NCBI GenBank assembly: GCA_963277665.1
Contig: OY728152.1
Coordinates: forward strand, 1,191,484,357-1,191,548,356
Reading direction: 5' to 3'
DNA length: 64,000 nt
Source of the DNA: Viscum album
Lineage: Eukaryota > Streptophyta > Magnoliopsida > Santalales > Viscaceae
Shown: in pieces, positions 14,031 through 27,458 of the stretch
How the letters are laid out: each line of letters begins with the position of its first letter
Numbering within the stretch: position 1 is the first letter of the stretch
Position numbers and translations under genes: made by a program
The notes under the pieces: generated by a model
The model's database searches: none
Told to the model about the DNA's origin: nothing
The model's input: only the letters and a program-made list of their open reading frames with translations

Positions 14031-14959
14031 TAATGTTAGGATAACATAATAATAAAAAATTACAGTAGGAAATGTCCCATGAAGTATATTCTCCAGACTT
14101 TAAAAAATTTCATATATATTGATTTCTTTGTTGGGGATTTAGTATTTTAATGATATTTTTGGAAAAATGGATTTTTTTAAAAAAAATTAAATACATGTGT
14201 GTATATTTAAATAATTCAAGATAATAAATTTGAGATTAAAATGATTCATGGATATAATTTAGGTTCGAAAATGGACCCCACAAACTAATGTGTGACATAA
14301 CTCAAAATCATATTTAGATTCACATTATTAAAAAAAATCCTTTAATAAAATTATAAGTGAAAATATTTATGAGTAATTTTTCTTCCAAAATATAAAATAT
14401 TTTTCAAATTTAATATTTCCCTAAATATTAAGGATTAAGCTAGTTGGGACCTAATATATCAAAAAATAATTAACTAAGTTAATATAAAATGAGACTCCAC
14501 CTTCAATTATTTAGAGTTTTTTACAGTGTATTGAATCCACGTGCCAGACAAGACATGAAATTTTTACATTAGCAGTTTGTGGTAGTTGGCTGAGATGACC
14601 GCCCACTTGATTTAGTATTATGTAATTTCCATAAATTTCAATGTGTAATTACTTCAAAATAGCCATCCATATAACTAATCATGTATTTCAATCACCCTTG
14701 TTTATTTGAAACATGGGATATTAATTATAAAAAATAACAATAACATTAGATCCTAGTAGGTATGATATAACTTTTTCTAGAGAAAATATGAAAATAAGAA
14801 AGTTATTCTCATTTTTTGTGTAGGTTATTTTCTTGGAATATAGAGAACGTGATGTGTATACTATGAAATATGTTTTTCCATTAATATGATTGATATAGAG
14901 GATCAAAAAACATTGTTTTATGTGTTGTATATTAGGTTAAAAGGATGGTCCTAATTGGA
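14031..14959. other. Eroded RNase H / integrase N-terminal region
   Basis: By position this should carry the rest of RNase H and the integrase zinc-binding domain. No motif was confidently read. A minus-strand open frame at 14721-14906 matches nothing recognised. Confidence 0.3.
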
Positions 14960-15846
14960 CAGTTTTATTTTTAGCATTGTGATCAACCTCTTCTTCAACT
15001 CATCAAATACATTCACGCACTCTTCATCATCATTAAACTCATCATCTTTTAATATCAATTTTGATAGTGGTAGATGGATCATTCTAAAATCATTGTGTAA
15101 TATTGTATAATATCCAACATTCTTTGAAAGGACGTAATAATTATGAACATGTTGGGCGTGGATTAAATTATCACATAAACAATTGACTTCCCTTCCTTAA
15201 TTCCTTTATCTAAAATTAAATGGTCTACCACTATTCCCTTTTCTACCATGTAAGAAAATTTTTTTGATGAATAAATTATTTATCTATGAATAGTTTCAAA
15301 ACATTTTCTAAATTCCCTAATAAATAATAAAAATAAGTTTTTAATAAAGTAAAATCATCGAGAAATATGTCTAGGGAGTCTTCAATATGATCCGAGGAAA
15401 TACTTACCATAATTTACTTAAAGGGACTTAGGGAATTTAAAAACCTAAAATGAATCTTATTGTTGGATAATTTTCCAAAAGATTGTTGATGGTAATTACA
15501 TATTCTTCTTCTTGTGAAATTGTTACCTATATGTAACTTAAAAACCCATCTAAGAAGAAATATTGGGTTGTCCTAAAATTCCATAGATGCATTTTATCGA
15601 TGAATTGAATAATTTATTTTTGTTTCATGTATGTCTGTTTATTTCCCTATAATCTATACACACACTATATCTGTTCTGAGATATCATGGTGATCAGTTCA
15701 TTTTTTTCATTTTTTATATCGGTCAAACTATTTTTCTCTATAGAAACATAGATGGAGAAGACCCGCTGTGAGTTTGAGACTGGGTAAATGATGTCGAATG
15801 CTAAACGTTTTTGTATATGTTTCTTAACATACTCTATGATAGTATG
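14960..15846 (-). pseudogene. Athila reverse transcriptase and start of RNase H
   Basis: The enzyme copies element RNA into DNA. Reading leftward from about 15846: EYVKKHIQKRL and FDIIYPVSNSQ (family LLDAGIIYPISDSKW), ENELITM, then RYSVCIDYREIN (family WRVCIDYRKLN). Next is YFFLDGFLSY (family FYCFLDGYSGY), with its catalytic Asp kept. Near 15350-15370 is the polymerase motif DIFLDDF (family EVFMDDF), both aspartates intact. EGIVVDHLILDKGIKEGK (family EGIVLGHLVSNRGIEVDK) marks the RT end. FNDDEECVNVFDELKKRL at 14980-15050 is the entry to RNase H. Stops and frame changes occur between the blocks. Confidence 0.85.
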
Positions 15847-16419
15847 ACTAATTCATCTCTATTGTTTTCTAAATATTAGGAAATCATCTTCTAAAAAGTT
15901 TATATGAGAGAAAATATTTGGGTTAATATAGGGTATATATTTAACAGTCCAACTTATGGATTCAATATATCTTCTAAGAAGGTTAGTTAATGTTTTTTTA
16001 TTGGGACTTATTATTGGAAATTATCAACATTATTTTCAATCCTTTTATAATGTAGACATGACTTAAATAACATAGAAGTAGAATTATCTCCAGCCATGGG
16101 GGTTGGTCAAGGGATGATATTGAGTTGAGGACACTTACTTCTATGTATTTAATATATTATATAATGTTACAATATTTTAGTAACTCATAAGAAACATATA
16201 AATTTAAATTGGAATTGGAATTTTTAGGATTCTGGGTATTGGTATTTTCATTCAAAAAATTGTATCATATAATAACAATTCAACAATTATACCGAAATCT
16301 TTGATGAGTTCTATAAAATCTTAATGTGATATGAAACAATGTGAATGAATTTTTTATGGTTGCTTCATTGTGTCTAGTATGGTAATGTGTACTATATAAT
16401 TTCCATGATCCATTTTGAG

Positions 16420-16942
16420 TAATTGTTCTTTCACTTATATGATCGCTTTACATTCATCACTAATGGACTCCCAAAAACTATGGGAGATTAAATTAGTTAT
16501 TTGAATTCATCCATTTAATGGAAATATAATTTAGGTAGAAAGATCACTCCTCTTACTCCTATGAGTACATCATCAATAACTCCATATAAGAATATGGTGG
16601 TCATATATTTTTATTTAACCAGAACTCTTTTTGGTTTCAATTCTCAAATATATTAATAAGAAAATATAGAGTGAAGAAAAACATTTATTGATTCCCCGAG
16701 ATCACAAAAATAATAAGTAAAATTCAATGTTCTAATAGTGTAGGTTGTAAAAAACATCCCTTGGTCTTGAATTATTTTGGTAGAATAAATTTTGTGACAT
16801 ATACTGAGAATATTATTCACATATTTATTTTCTAATTTCCACCATGTCTCCCATTCTTGGTTCACAACCCATTCATAAATTTTTTAAATTTATGGATTTT
16901 TTTGATTGTATTCAATATTGGGAAATTAATTTCAACCTTTTG
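16420..16942 (-). pseudogene. Athila aspartic protease and gag-protease linker
   Basis: This would process the gag-pol polyprotein. At 16865-16941 the frame reads KVEINFPILNTIKKIHKF (family KVEVNIPLLDAIKQIPKY), the linker before protease in this group. The next open frame contains TIRTLNFTYYFCDLGESIN. The catalytic DLG lies at about 16695-16703, and the family pattern is CDLGASIN, so the active-site Asp survives. Further left are ELKPKRVLVK, YGVIDDVLIGV (family RGIVEDVLVKV) and IVFGSPLVMNVKR (family IILGRPFLATGRT). Stop codons separate these blocks. Confidence 0.85.
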
Positions 16943-16965
16943 TATAGTATCAAGAATATATTTAT

Positions 16966-18579
16966 TAAAGTTGAAATGAATTCCCTTTGATTAAATCAAC
17001 AATTTATAAATTATATGGTTCTAGATATCCTTATTTCCCATTTTTTTATTTATCTATTGATGATTTTGTACATTCATTCAAAGATCATATCCTTGTTTCT
17101 TCTTTATTTTTTCCACTTTTTTTGATTGTCCAAATTATTCTCTGAATTTTCATCTAATCATTTTTTAGGGGTTGAAACAAATTATTTAATTATTGTCACG
17201 ATGTTTATAACATTATTCATGGGGTTTATAATTTTATTAGATTTTATATTTATTTTATATTTTTATCATAATGCTCATAAAACATATGTATTAGTAAGTT
17301 AATTTATCAATCATATCATCATCACCTGAAGTATTATCCCATAATTTTTTGTCATCATTTGATGGTTTATATGAAAAATGATAGTCATATTTTATTTATA
17401 GGAATGTTTATGGTTGAATGGAGTTTTGTTTATGGAAGGGATATTTGTATAATAACTAAAACGGGTCCAGGTTTAGATACTACTACTATTAGAGAAGATG
17501 ATGTGGTGGGTAATGGTTTTGATTGAAGGGAATAATTTAGTTCAGGACTTATCCTAGTTATTGTTAGATTTTATGTTGCTTGTTTTATTTAAATTTCTAT
17601 ATCTAAAAATCTAGATCACAACAGTCTGTCACCATTAGTTCTAAAAACTAATCAGTAAAATGACAAGGTGAAGCACACAAACCACATACCAGAGATAAAC
17701 ATTGTTTTCTACAATCAAACACCACAACCATTTTCCACAATAATCAATTCACGTGCTCAACATTGGTTTTTCTTAATTATGATGTATTATATGCTCATGC
17801 CTAGTGTATTCCTTTGGTAAATGTACCTCATAATGAAAATTGATTTCACATTTTGTGCAATCATTTCAACTTGAAATCTATCATCTTCGTGATATTTTTC
17901 AATGAGGCCTCCTCCAGATGAGTCATCATTCTCGACTAAGATATTTTCAAGAATGTAAATTATGTTGATTGGAATTTGTTTTCATGCATTGTTATTAGTT
18001 TTAAAATATATAATAATTATATACATTCATATATATAGATTTAGGTTCTCTCTAATAACCTAGGGAATTATAGGAGGGCTTGTTTAATATTAATAGGCAA
18101 TTCATCATCCTTCAATGCAGCTGGTATATTGATTAAGTTATTTTTAAGAGAGAACTAATATGTAAAGATGTTTTAAAGGGTTAAATTATATTTTCCAACC
18201 ATCTAATTAGGTTCAGATTGATTAATAAGTGTGTCATAAAAAATATTTGATTTTCAGGGAAAAATAAATTAATTTTTATTTTTAACATTGAGCCATTCAG
18301 GGTTATTTATATTATTTTTTTGTGTATATTTATGATAAAATACCCAAAAAATAGTTCCATTTTTATGAATTCTATTCCTATATAATTTAAAATCCAATTT
18401 TATTACATTTTATAGAATTATGGTTTACATAGGTAGTCTTCAAAAGATGAATAAAAAACATTCTCGCCAGTTTCTATATTTTTAGTACATCATATGATTT
18501 TTTATTTTGTTAGTGAATATTAAAAAATATAATTTAGTTTAATTAATATAATTTAAAACCATTAATAAAGTGGTGATTG
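16966..18579. other. Athila leader / gag region, unreadable
   Basis: Gag should lie here in front of protease, but only about 1.6 kb remains before the LTR and no gag motif was read. A deletion or very heavy erosion of gag is likely. No PBS was identified next to the LTR. Confidence 0.35.
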
Positions 18580-19960
18580 ATAAAGATAATTCCTAAAACC
18601 TATGTAATGCTACATTTTCTTATACTTTTTATGAATCATTCTTCCACTAGTTAGTAAGAGGGAGATTACTCTATTGATTCATCAATATCCCCTAGATATA
18701 TAATTATGGTGAGGGAATTCTAAATCAATATATAAATCAGTTTATTCACTTTCACATGTGGGTGGTGTTTTTATGATATTGTATGATAAATTATGGAATT
18801 CTGAAATTGGCTATTATTTTTCCCTAATTAAGAAAATTTATTCTCATAGTTCCTTTGTTGAGTTTTTGATCTCCAAGAAATCACCACCCAATATTAATCT
18901 ATTATGTACTAAACATACTATAATTTTGTGAAAGGAGATATGATTCATCAACCATGGTAATTAAAATAAAAATAATCTGACCCTAATGTAGAGTTATTCT
19001 AAATTAATTATTGAAATAACTATTAAATCATTTTGGAAAAAGGATGGAAAATGTTTTATATTCTTATGAAATAAGTCACAAACACATTATTCTGTAAATA
19101 CATTCTCATTTCCATTATGTCATATAAAATAACCCTCAACAGATGGAAAACTCAAGTAGATTTGTGAAAGAAGAGACATCACAAATTGAAGACACAAAAA
19201 TAAAATAAAAAAGGGAATTAAATCTATAAAAGGACATCATCCTAAGAATACCCTCTCCAAGAGATTTCATTTAAATCCAATCCTTATCTTAAATTAATAT
19301 AATTGAAATTCACACTCGGAACCATAATTTTGTTATAAATGTGTCCAAAATCACTTTAGGGAATCAGTGGTTATTTAATTGTCACAAGAGTTTTAATTCT
19401 CATAAGATATGCTCATTTATAAGATTAGATAGAGATTATACCTATTATATGGGTTTCATTACAATGTATATCAATGGGATAAGAAACAAGGTATGGTTTA
19501 TATCTCAAAATTATGTTGTAACAACTCATGGTGAAAAATGATGTGACACATATATGTCATTTCATGGAACATGCGTTTATCGACCATATACTGTTTCCCC
19601 TATAGAATTTCCTTAAAACATAAATTATTCCAATATTTCATATTAAATTATTATTTATATTGTAAATGGTAATTTTTAAATAGGATCGGGCCTATTTCAT
19701 CACTGTTCTTCAATTTCAAGAAATATGGATGGTTCTTTTTCCATGGAATGTCACCAGACATTCTTTTAATCTCAAATTATTCCCCATAAAGAGTTACGTC
19801 AACAAAAAAAATACATCCTATATTTAAGAATATAAAACAATAAATATTATCATTATTAATCAATTTATTCTAATAATAATTTCTTTGTATATTATATTAA
19901 TCATGTAGAATATGGTTTTTCACCACCATAGAAATTGGGTGGATTCTTCTTGGAAACTTT
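18580..19960 (-). repeat. Athila 5' LTR (core of right copy)
   Basis: This is the direct-repeat partner of 9780-11110, sharing TTCCACTAGTTAGTAAGAG (18650), GAGATATGATTCATCAACCA (18935), TCATATAAAATAACCCTC (19119) and GGAATGTCACCAGACATTCT (19747). The open frame at 19341-19541 lies inside it and is not a gene. Confidence 0.65.
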
Positions 19961-22688
19961 TTATGAACAGTCCACTTATCTAGCATTCACCCTTTTATCT
20001 TTAAACTAAGGAATATATTATTTTGTTAATTAATTTAAGAAGGATAAGATCCACTAGAGTGATCTCATTCGGTGTATTCTATATAGATAAATTCTGATGG
20101 TTCATATGAAAATTATTGGTGGAATAATTTATAAATGGTGAAAATTAAAATTCCATGAAATACAATATTCAACATGTATAGTGAATAAATTCCCTTAAAT
20201 TACTCAAATTATTATTAAATTACACTAAACTATATCAAAATACAAATGTTTAAAACACAAATAAATAAAAATTTCATACGACCAATGGTAACAGACGGTT
20301 TATTGCAATTAAAATATTGTCAGTCACTCCCCTACATCTACATTTAATATTTTGATGATATTATCCCCATAATAATTTTAATCCTCCAATAAAAAAGGAT
20401 ATTTCATAAAAAAATTAATTATATGGTTTGGGTTTACTCGAACCATTACCTCAATCTGCTTGATAGAAGTCCCAAATCATATTAAAGATCCCCATGGCCT
20501 AACAATAAGAACTATGAAATCAAGAATTTCCTCTTTGGAATGAATTGATCCATATAAATCAATAAAACTCCTCAAGGACTATACCCGAATTCTGAATTGA
20601 TATTTCTTTAACTTGATCATCCATTTACATAAATTTTTTGAGGAATTATAAAATGAAAAAGCAGAGTGTAATGTAACACAAAAAATAATTGATAACAAAA
20701 AATATTTTTATTATAAAAATTAATGTGTTATAGTATCCCATACAGACATGTTATTCCATAGAGATTCAAGGAAGGTATTTTTACAACCTCACCCATCTGG
20801 GACAACCTGTCCTATGATTAGAAAAGTGTGACAATACCAATCCCAACTCCAATAGTCTAGGGGCTGCTGACCACTGATGAGTACGAATATTCCATACATG
20901 GGAGGCATTATCCAATGTACCTATTTTCATAGACCCACATGTCCAATCTCAAATGGTTCTAAAATTAAAAAAAACTAATACTAGTGCTTTCATAAAACTA
21001 TATCCCACAACTAGAGTATGAAAAGGCACTAAAATTAATAAAAGAACCTAAAAAAGAACATTACAATTAATAAATGGAGTCCATCACTCACAAATTGAGG
21101 GGAACACTACAAAATGAATCCCAAGAAATGGAATCGACCTTTCTAGTCCATTAATATGATCTTCGTTCTCCTGGTCCTCCTAGGACACCATTAAATATAT
21201 TGTTGTTTTCATTAGATAGGATATATGAAGGAAATTACCATGCAAGGGAGAATGTCAAAATTCCCAGTAAGAGGCCCAGAAATCACAAATCATAAAGTAT
21301 ATAGAGTAGTAAGGTCATGTGTATGTTGTTATGAAAATAAGGATGTGAAGCATAATGTTAAATTGAGAAAACTAGATATAATCATAGTAGAATCTATGTC
21401 TCAATTTTATGAACTGTTACTACATATATTAAGATTCTACTTAATACCCCAAGGTATTTATCATCTACTAGAACTCTCTCAATGACCAATATCATAACTA
21501 ATTACACTTATTTGATAGGTTATTCTCATCCAAAATCTCTAAGATATACTCACTAAATACTTAAAGATCACAATATCAAGAAAATTGATAAAACCTTAGA
21601 CTATTTGGGAATTCCACCAAACCGAATAGATCAAACCTCTAGATAAATTATCAAAACCCTGTTCCTTATGGTCTCCCTAATACCTCTAACACTGCTGAGG
21701 AAATATTTGTTAGAGGTCCCACCTATATCCTCATAGAGGTATATCATGAACTATATCTAAAACACAACTCATAGAGTGGATCATAATTTTAAATTGAGGA
21801 TGTAATAAAAAATTGTACCCTTATATCTCTGGACCAAGAAATAATACTCAACTGAACCAACTCTATACTAAGGAATGTAATGCCCCTAATCTGAATCAGA
21901 AGTGATACATTGGGTGTATAGAGTGTACATGACATGTGCTTTTAATCACATATCTTCCCATCTTCGTGCTCACATCACTCTGCACGTGCCAGTATACACA
22001 TGGCCATGCCCATGTACTGTGGATATTCCAATGTACCTTGCCATTTATAAGTATAGGCTAATTCTAGTGTTCTCTACTAATGCTCTTGTTATTGGGTGTG
22101 TCTATTCCAATGAACCCATTGGGGTACACACCGAGCTTCCAACAGTAGGTCACATGACATATGAAATGTATCAAAATGTATGTTATATTTTATTTCATTT
22201 GAAATCCTACAATCGAAGTGAGTGACCCCACATAGTGTGTTGTATTGGGTTCATGCCGCATATCTTGGGATTTTTTAAAACGTTTTTATTATACTACTTG
22301 TATTATAATTTCATTTCCACCACAAAAAATCATGCTTATAAATTTCAAATATGTTCATTATCAAGTATTCTACCATCTCTCACTGAAATACAACCATTAA
22401 ATACATTTGGGAATCACCTACCTCAAATCACATCACTTTTCTCGCATTAAACCAAAAAATTGGATTCAAGGACTCATTTCAATCTATCATTGATCATCAA
22501 CCATCGTCATGGAACCCCAATAAAACCCTCAATCATGAACCGTACATGGGTTGTCGATTCCTTGGAGGAAAAAAGGTTGTGAAATGATCAAATATAAAGA
22601 ATTTTTCGAAATAATGTCCATGTAAAACACATCGATTCATTTTGAGAAGAAATTAAGTATAAATTCACAAACCAACAATGAGGAATGA
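19961..22688 (-). repeat. Probable 3' LTR of element C, left part
   Basis: This is the left flank of the 22689-39970 insertion, so before that insertion it was continuous with 39976 onward, which carries minus-strand gypsy integrase and RNase H (element C). By position it is expected to be the 3' LTR of C. On the minus strand at about 22411-22425 it carries TTTGAGGTAGGTGATTCC, a weak relative of the AAGGTAAGGGAT motif in the LTRs of A and B. The 107-codon open frame at 21902-22225 lies in a more GC-rich part and matches nothing recognised. The left boundary with the Athila element is not resolved. Confidence 0.4.
22684..22688. repeat. Candidate target site duplication AATGA (left)
   Basis: AATGA directly precedes the left LTR and recurs at 39971-39975 directly after the right LTR. 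Five bases is the usual Ty3/gypsy duplication length. The match is short and in AT-rich DNA. Confidence 0.55.
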
Positions 22689-23810
22689 TTTAACACCATA
22701 TCATTTTGTAGAATATTTTTTGAATTAATTTTATAATTATGATATATTTAATTTCATGCAACACTAAATTTATATTCAATTAATTAAAATCACCATGTTA
22801 TTATTTATTTTTACAAAAACACCATGGTGTAATTACAATAAACCAAATACATAGAGCATCTTGCGATACAAGAATCATTATACATGGGTGTTTAATGCAC
22901 AATATCGAGTCCCTTTGATAACTTATGTTAGAATCAAGAAAAATCATTCAATAAAACATATATATTATTTATTCAATAAATATTTTTCATACTCATTCTA
23001 TATATGTGATATACATATGATTACTATTAATCCAATTATATGAATTTGTTTTTATTTTTTAAAAGGTAATTTTACATTCTTTTAATGGTGAACCCATTTT
23101 AAATATAAATTTTGATAATTTATAATTTTAATATAAAAACAATAAATCTAATTTTGAAATTGTAATATCAAAACATACTATGGGTTAAATTTTGGTAGAC
23201 TATGAGATGTTTCATGTTTTTATGAATAGTGAAAAATATTGAATTTTAATTCAAAAATTATTTTTCATCAAATTTGTTTATATAGATAAAAAAAATTCAT
23301 TTTTTTAATGTATAATAACATAAGTTATAATTCAATTAATAAAAATAAATCCACTAAAAAAATTTCACAATAAAATTGGATAAGGAAATGTTTCAATGTT
23401 GGTGAATTTTTTAATTTAAAAACTCATCATTCCGCCCCATCAGTGGAATTAATTTCATTCTAATTTCTTCCACTTCTGTGAATATAATTTAGAAAAATGA
23501 ATTTCATATTTTGAAACATCATAATTAATAATTCATATTAATTGATACTTATTTTTTGACAAAAAATATTAGTGATGTTAATTAAAATTAATTATATTGA
23601 TTAATGTAAAAATGCGCTTAATTAATGACCAAATTTATAAAATAAGGTGTAAAAATGAAAATATAAATATCTAAAAAAAATCATGGATATATTTAGTCCA
23701 TTAAACCTAATAATATCTATAATTGTAAATTTTTAACCCATATAGAATATGAAAAATGTGGGGAGCACTCAAATTATTTCAAGAATACCCAACGAGTGCT
23801 TTTCCCCATT

Positions 23811-23820
23811 TATAAAAGGC
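23811..23820 (+). promoter_or_regulatory. LTR promoter TATA box (left LTR)
   Basis: TATAAAAGGC lies about 1.12 kb into the LTR. The right LTR has the decayed equivalent TTTTAAAAGGC at 36723. Element B has TATAAAAGGCC at the matching place on the other strand. Confidence 0.6.
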
Positions 23821-24170
23821 CTCATATCATCCCCAAAATTTTACACCCCTCAATCAAATTTTTATCATTAAAAACATATCCAGATATTCTTCAAAATTCC
23901 CTCACATAATTATATAAGCCTTCTTTTTGGAATAAATCCATTCAAAGAAGCCTATTGTTGAAATCCAAATGGTGTTTCCCAACGAAAAGGTGACATCATT
24001 ACACAAGCTCTATTATTTTATTTTCTGTCTATACTCCCTAAAGTATTATTATTATTTGACTACCTAAGAAAATATTATACTAAATATACTGAGATATAGT
24101 TATATTAATGTTTCATCCATCATTTCTACAAAAATCAAAAAAATGGGACTCACAATCATCATGAGTGTGT

Positions 24171-24596
24171 ACGGTAGACTGCCACCTCACGAACATATGT
24201 CGTTCATTCTTCCATTTCAAACATTAATGGTTTGGAATACAGATTAAATATATATTTTTATAATATATATAAATATATTATAAATATGGTGTCTTTTTTA
24301 TTTTTTTAATTAAAATATGACACATACCATAAAATTTCCATTGTTCATAAATATGATACCTTCATTTGTGGATGTGAGGATTATTACCTTGTCAAAGGTC
24401 TATGATTCGTTCAAAAATTACATGGAATGTATTAAGAATGGGTTTAGTAAATTTATATGCTATATATTAAATAATAATTATAAAATATTTATATTATATA
24501 TTTTTAAACATAGATGTTTTTACTTTAATTTGTTCGATACATATTAAAATGGATACGATGTTCATGCATAGGTACGACCTACCATCTCCATAAATG
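24171..24596 (+). repeat. ~197-bp tandem repeat in left LTR, three units
   Basis: Units start at about 24171 (ACGGTAGACTGCCACCTCAC), 24374 (GTGAGGATTATTACC) and 24571 (GGTACGACCTACCATC). The same array is at 37081, 37278 and 37475 in the right LTR, and, in reverse complement, in element B. Confidence 0.65.
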
Positions 24597-24932
24597 GGGC
24601 ATTCAATTTCATATTTATATATTTTATAGATTATTAAAAATATTTATTCACTTAATATATACGATATTCAAAACTATTTTTAAATTCAATTAATAATAAA
24701 AAATTATCTATGTAAGTGGATCAAGAATAACAATTGAAATCATAGATGAAAGAAATTGTAGATATTACCAGAAATGTAACATTAACTAGAAATTATTAAT
24801 AAAAGAGTTACATAAAGTCATAATAAAATAATATATTCTATGATATATAAGTATATGGTTATTTGGTAGATTTATAATAAAATATATTTATTATACAACA
24901 TTATTTAATGATTAGAACAAGATTAAATACAT

Positions 24933-24942
24933 AAGGTAAGGG
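24933..24942 (+). promoter_or_regulatory. Conserved LTR motif AAGGTAAGGG (possible 5' splice site)
   Basis: This lies about 1.1 kb downstream of the TATA box. The same core is at 37835-37844 (ATGGTAAGGG) and, on the minus strand, at 45842, 48127, 56643 and 63641. It matches the plant 5' splice site pattern AG|GTAAG. Confidence 0.45.
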
Positions 24943-27458
24943 TTTTATCACCCCACTTTTATTTCTATGAGATTTATACACTTTTAGCACTCACTTATTT
25001 TTTGTGGTTTATTTACATCACATGAATATTTCTATGATAATTATCCTTAAATTTATGTTCATTTACATATTTATTTTATAATCCATCATTCATGGGTTAT
25101 ATGTTTCAAATGTTACCAAATTGGTATGTAATTTTGTCTAAATCATCCTTCTTTGAGATACGTGTTTTCTTATGCACCTAAATTGTTTTATAACGTGTAT
25201 ATAATTCCATTTGACATTTTATATAATTAATTAATTTATTTAATTATTTTTTATGATTAATTTAATTTAATTTTATTATATGGGTTGTAATCTTAATGGT
25301 TTCCATGTGGAAGTAGTTTATTACAATAATCCCATCATTTGTGTGTATTGTTTATGAGTATTCTTTGATAAAATATTACATTATATATTTCAAGAACACT
25401 CATCACTTTTAATATCATTTTTAGTCATGATATATTCATGCATTCGTACCATTTACACCTATTTACACTGAATATAACCAAGAAGTTGTTTTTAAGTAAA
25501 CCTATCCTCATTTCTCTCTTCGGTTGAAAATTTATCTTACTCAAAAACCATGTTCTCAAAATAAAATTCAAAATTGTTTACAGTTTTTTTTCACAAAAAT
25601 GATATTTTAAGTAAATTTCCAGGATAAATTATTTTAAAAAAGTATTATGGTTCTAAAATCATCTTTTATCAGTTTACTATCCTATTTTAATGAAAAATAT
25701 TTTGAAAATTCTTCATCTTTAAAGTGCATTTTAAATAATTATCAAATATTTTATTAAATTTTTGAAAAGAAGATTTAATATTAAAAGTTTTTCAAAGACT
25801 TATTATGTTCAAGAATTGTTTTCAAATATTTTCAAAGATTCCATTATATTTTTTCAATTCAATTTTGAAATAAAAATGATTTAAAAAAATTTCTGATTGA
25901 AATTTGTTTTAAATTTTTTCATGATTCCTTTGTAAGAGATCAAGGAAAATAATTTCCATATTGTTTTATATATTCCTTTATATGTTTCCAACGAAAAATA
26001 TTATAAACATTTTTTCAATATTATTTTATAAATTTTTATGGAAAAATATATTGAAAGCGTTTACAATCTTCTCTTATAATATTTCAAGGAAATTGTTTCT
26101 CAAAATTTTTTAAAGATTATTTTAAATGTTTTCAAAGAAAAATGTTTTAATTTTTTTTGAAATTATTTTATATTTTTTCAACGAAAAAGGTTTCCAAAAT
26201 TTTTTCAACTATACTTTATATGTTTTCAATGTTATTGAAAAGAAAATCGTTTTTTAAAGTATTTTTTCCTATAAAGAAATGATATTTTACTCATGAAATT
26301 CTATTTAATGATTTATGTAAAATTATGTTAGACCTAATATGAAATATGTTGATGTTACTCATTCCTTACATGGGATAGGATCCAAGGGTTCTAATCATAT
26401 TATTTATAGTAATGATTTATGTTTCTAAGGAATGAATTTTATGAAACCTATTTTTTATTAAACGAGTTATATGTTTATAAATCCAGTTTCCATTTCATGG
26501 GTTATAATCATATGAAACCCATTAGTTTTCATAGGTTATCCATTGATGAAATTATTATAAAACGTTAATCTTTTGCACAATTTATGATATTGTGTCATGT
26601 TTATGAAACCCATTTTGTTTCATGGGTTATGATATTAATGTTTAAGATATAGTGGAACAAATACAAATGATTTAATAATGGGATGGGTCAGACCTATATA
26701 TCCCTCCAATTCATTTCTAATGATTTATATCTTATGATATAGACATGGAAGGAATGGAAAGTTAACTCAATTGAGTAATAAAGATTTTCTACTAATATGT
26801 TTTTGGAAGAGAAAAATGACTACTAAGATTGTCATGTGAGTAATCCATGACTACTAAAATAATATGGGGTCTGAACCCACAATACCAAGATGGCCTGGGA
26901 AATGAAACATTGACTATAGTGGAAATTATTTTATATGGTTATTTGTCTTTGAAAATTCCATTTCTTAACCCTGTGTCATGACTTCTTAGTCTTTTGATTC
27001 AATTATGATTAATGAACTATAAACTACCAATATTTATTCCATGTATCATTTTTATGCTATTTTATATGCAGGGTATGATATTTTAATGTTTTTTTCAAAT
27101 TATCATACCCTTACAGTCATGGTTATTCTTATATGTCTTCCTTTTTTACTCTTACCTTTTATTTGAGCTCACCTCTTTCTATGTTCCCTTTCCTTATGTA
27201 ATAAATATATTTGTTATGTATGGTGTGTCAAAAAAGGGTGTTATTCATGAAGAACCTAGTGTGAGATAATATTCCCCAATTATGTACTAGTTTTTATGCT
27301 TCCATATTTCCAAAAGTACCAAACCAATACTGTCTCTGGGAATTTATATGATTAATTTATTATGTATACCATAAAAATGATTCAAATTTAATTTATGCCA
27401 ATGAAGGGTCACTATAGTTTGTATTATAAGAAAATTAACTAAAAGGAGAAATCATTAG

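Larger units (their letters stand above)
9780..19960 (-). mobile_element. Athila-type Ty3/gypsy retrotransposon, decayed
   Basis: Two direct repeats (about 9780-11110 and 18580-19960) flank minus-strand remnants in the order protease, reverse transcriptase, RNase H, integrase. The motif set is that of the plant Athila group: a retropepsin core CDLGES (family pattern CDLGAS), a polymerase FLDDF motif, and an integrase block EKTVKSNR (family EKTVNPNR). Most of gag is missing or unreadable. The outer ends, PBS, PPT and target duplication were not found, so the coordinates are limits of the detectable similarity. Confidence 0.75.
22689..27458 (+). repeat. Left LTR of the 22.7-40.0 kb element
   Basis: It begins TTTAACACCATATC (decayed from a TGTAACACC-type start) and ends TCATTAG. 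It aligns along its whole length with 35331-39970. Landmarks include CACTAAATTTAT (22765), ATTGAATTTTAATT (23240), TATAAAAGGC (23811), a 197-bp tandem array (24171-24596), AAGGTAAGGG (24933), an A/T-rich tract with TTTTCAAA phrases (25560-26290), ATGGGTTAT/GAAACCCAT palindromic units (26430-26640), and TACTAGTTTTTATG (27285). Confidence 0.8.

Noticed and set aside
21902..22225. 107-codon plus-strand open frame
   Set aside because: No recognisable domain, within presumed LTR sequence, and no sign of a plant gene structure around it.
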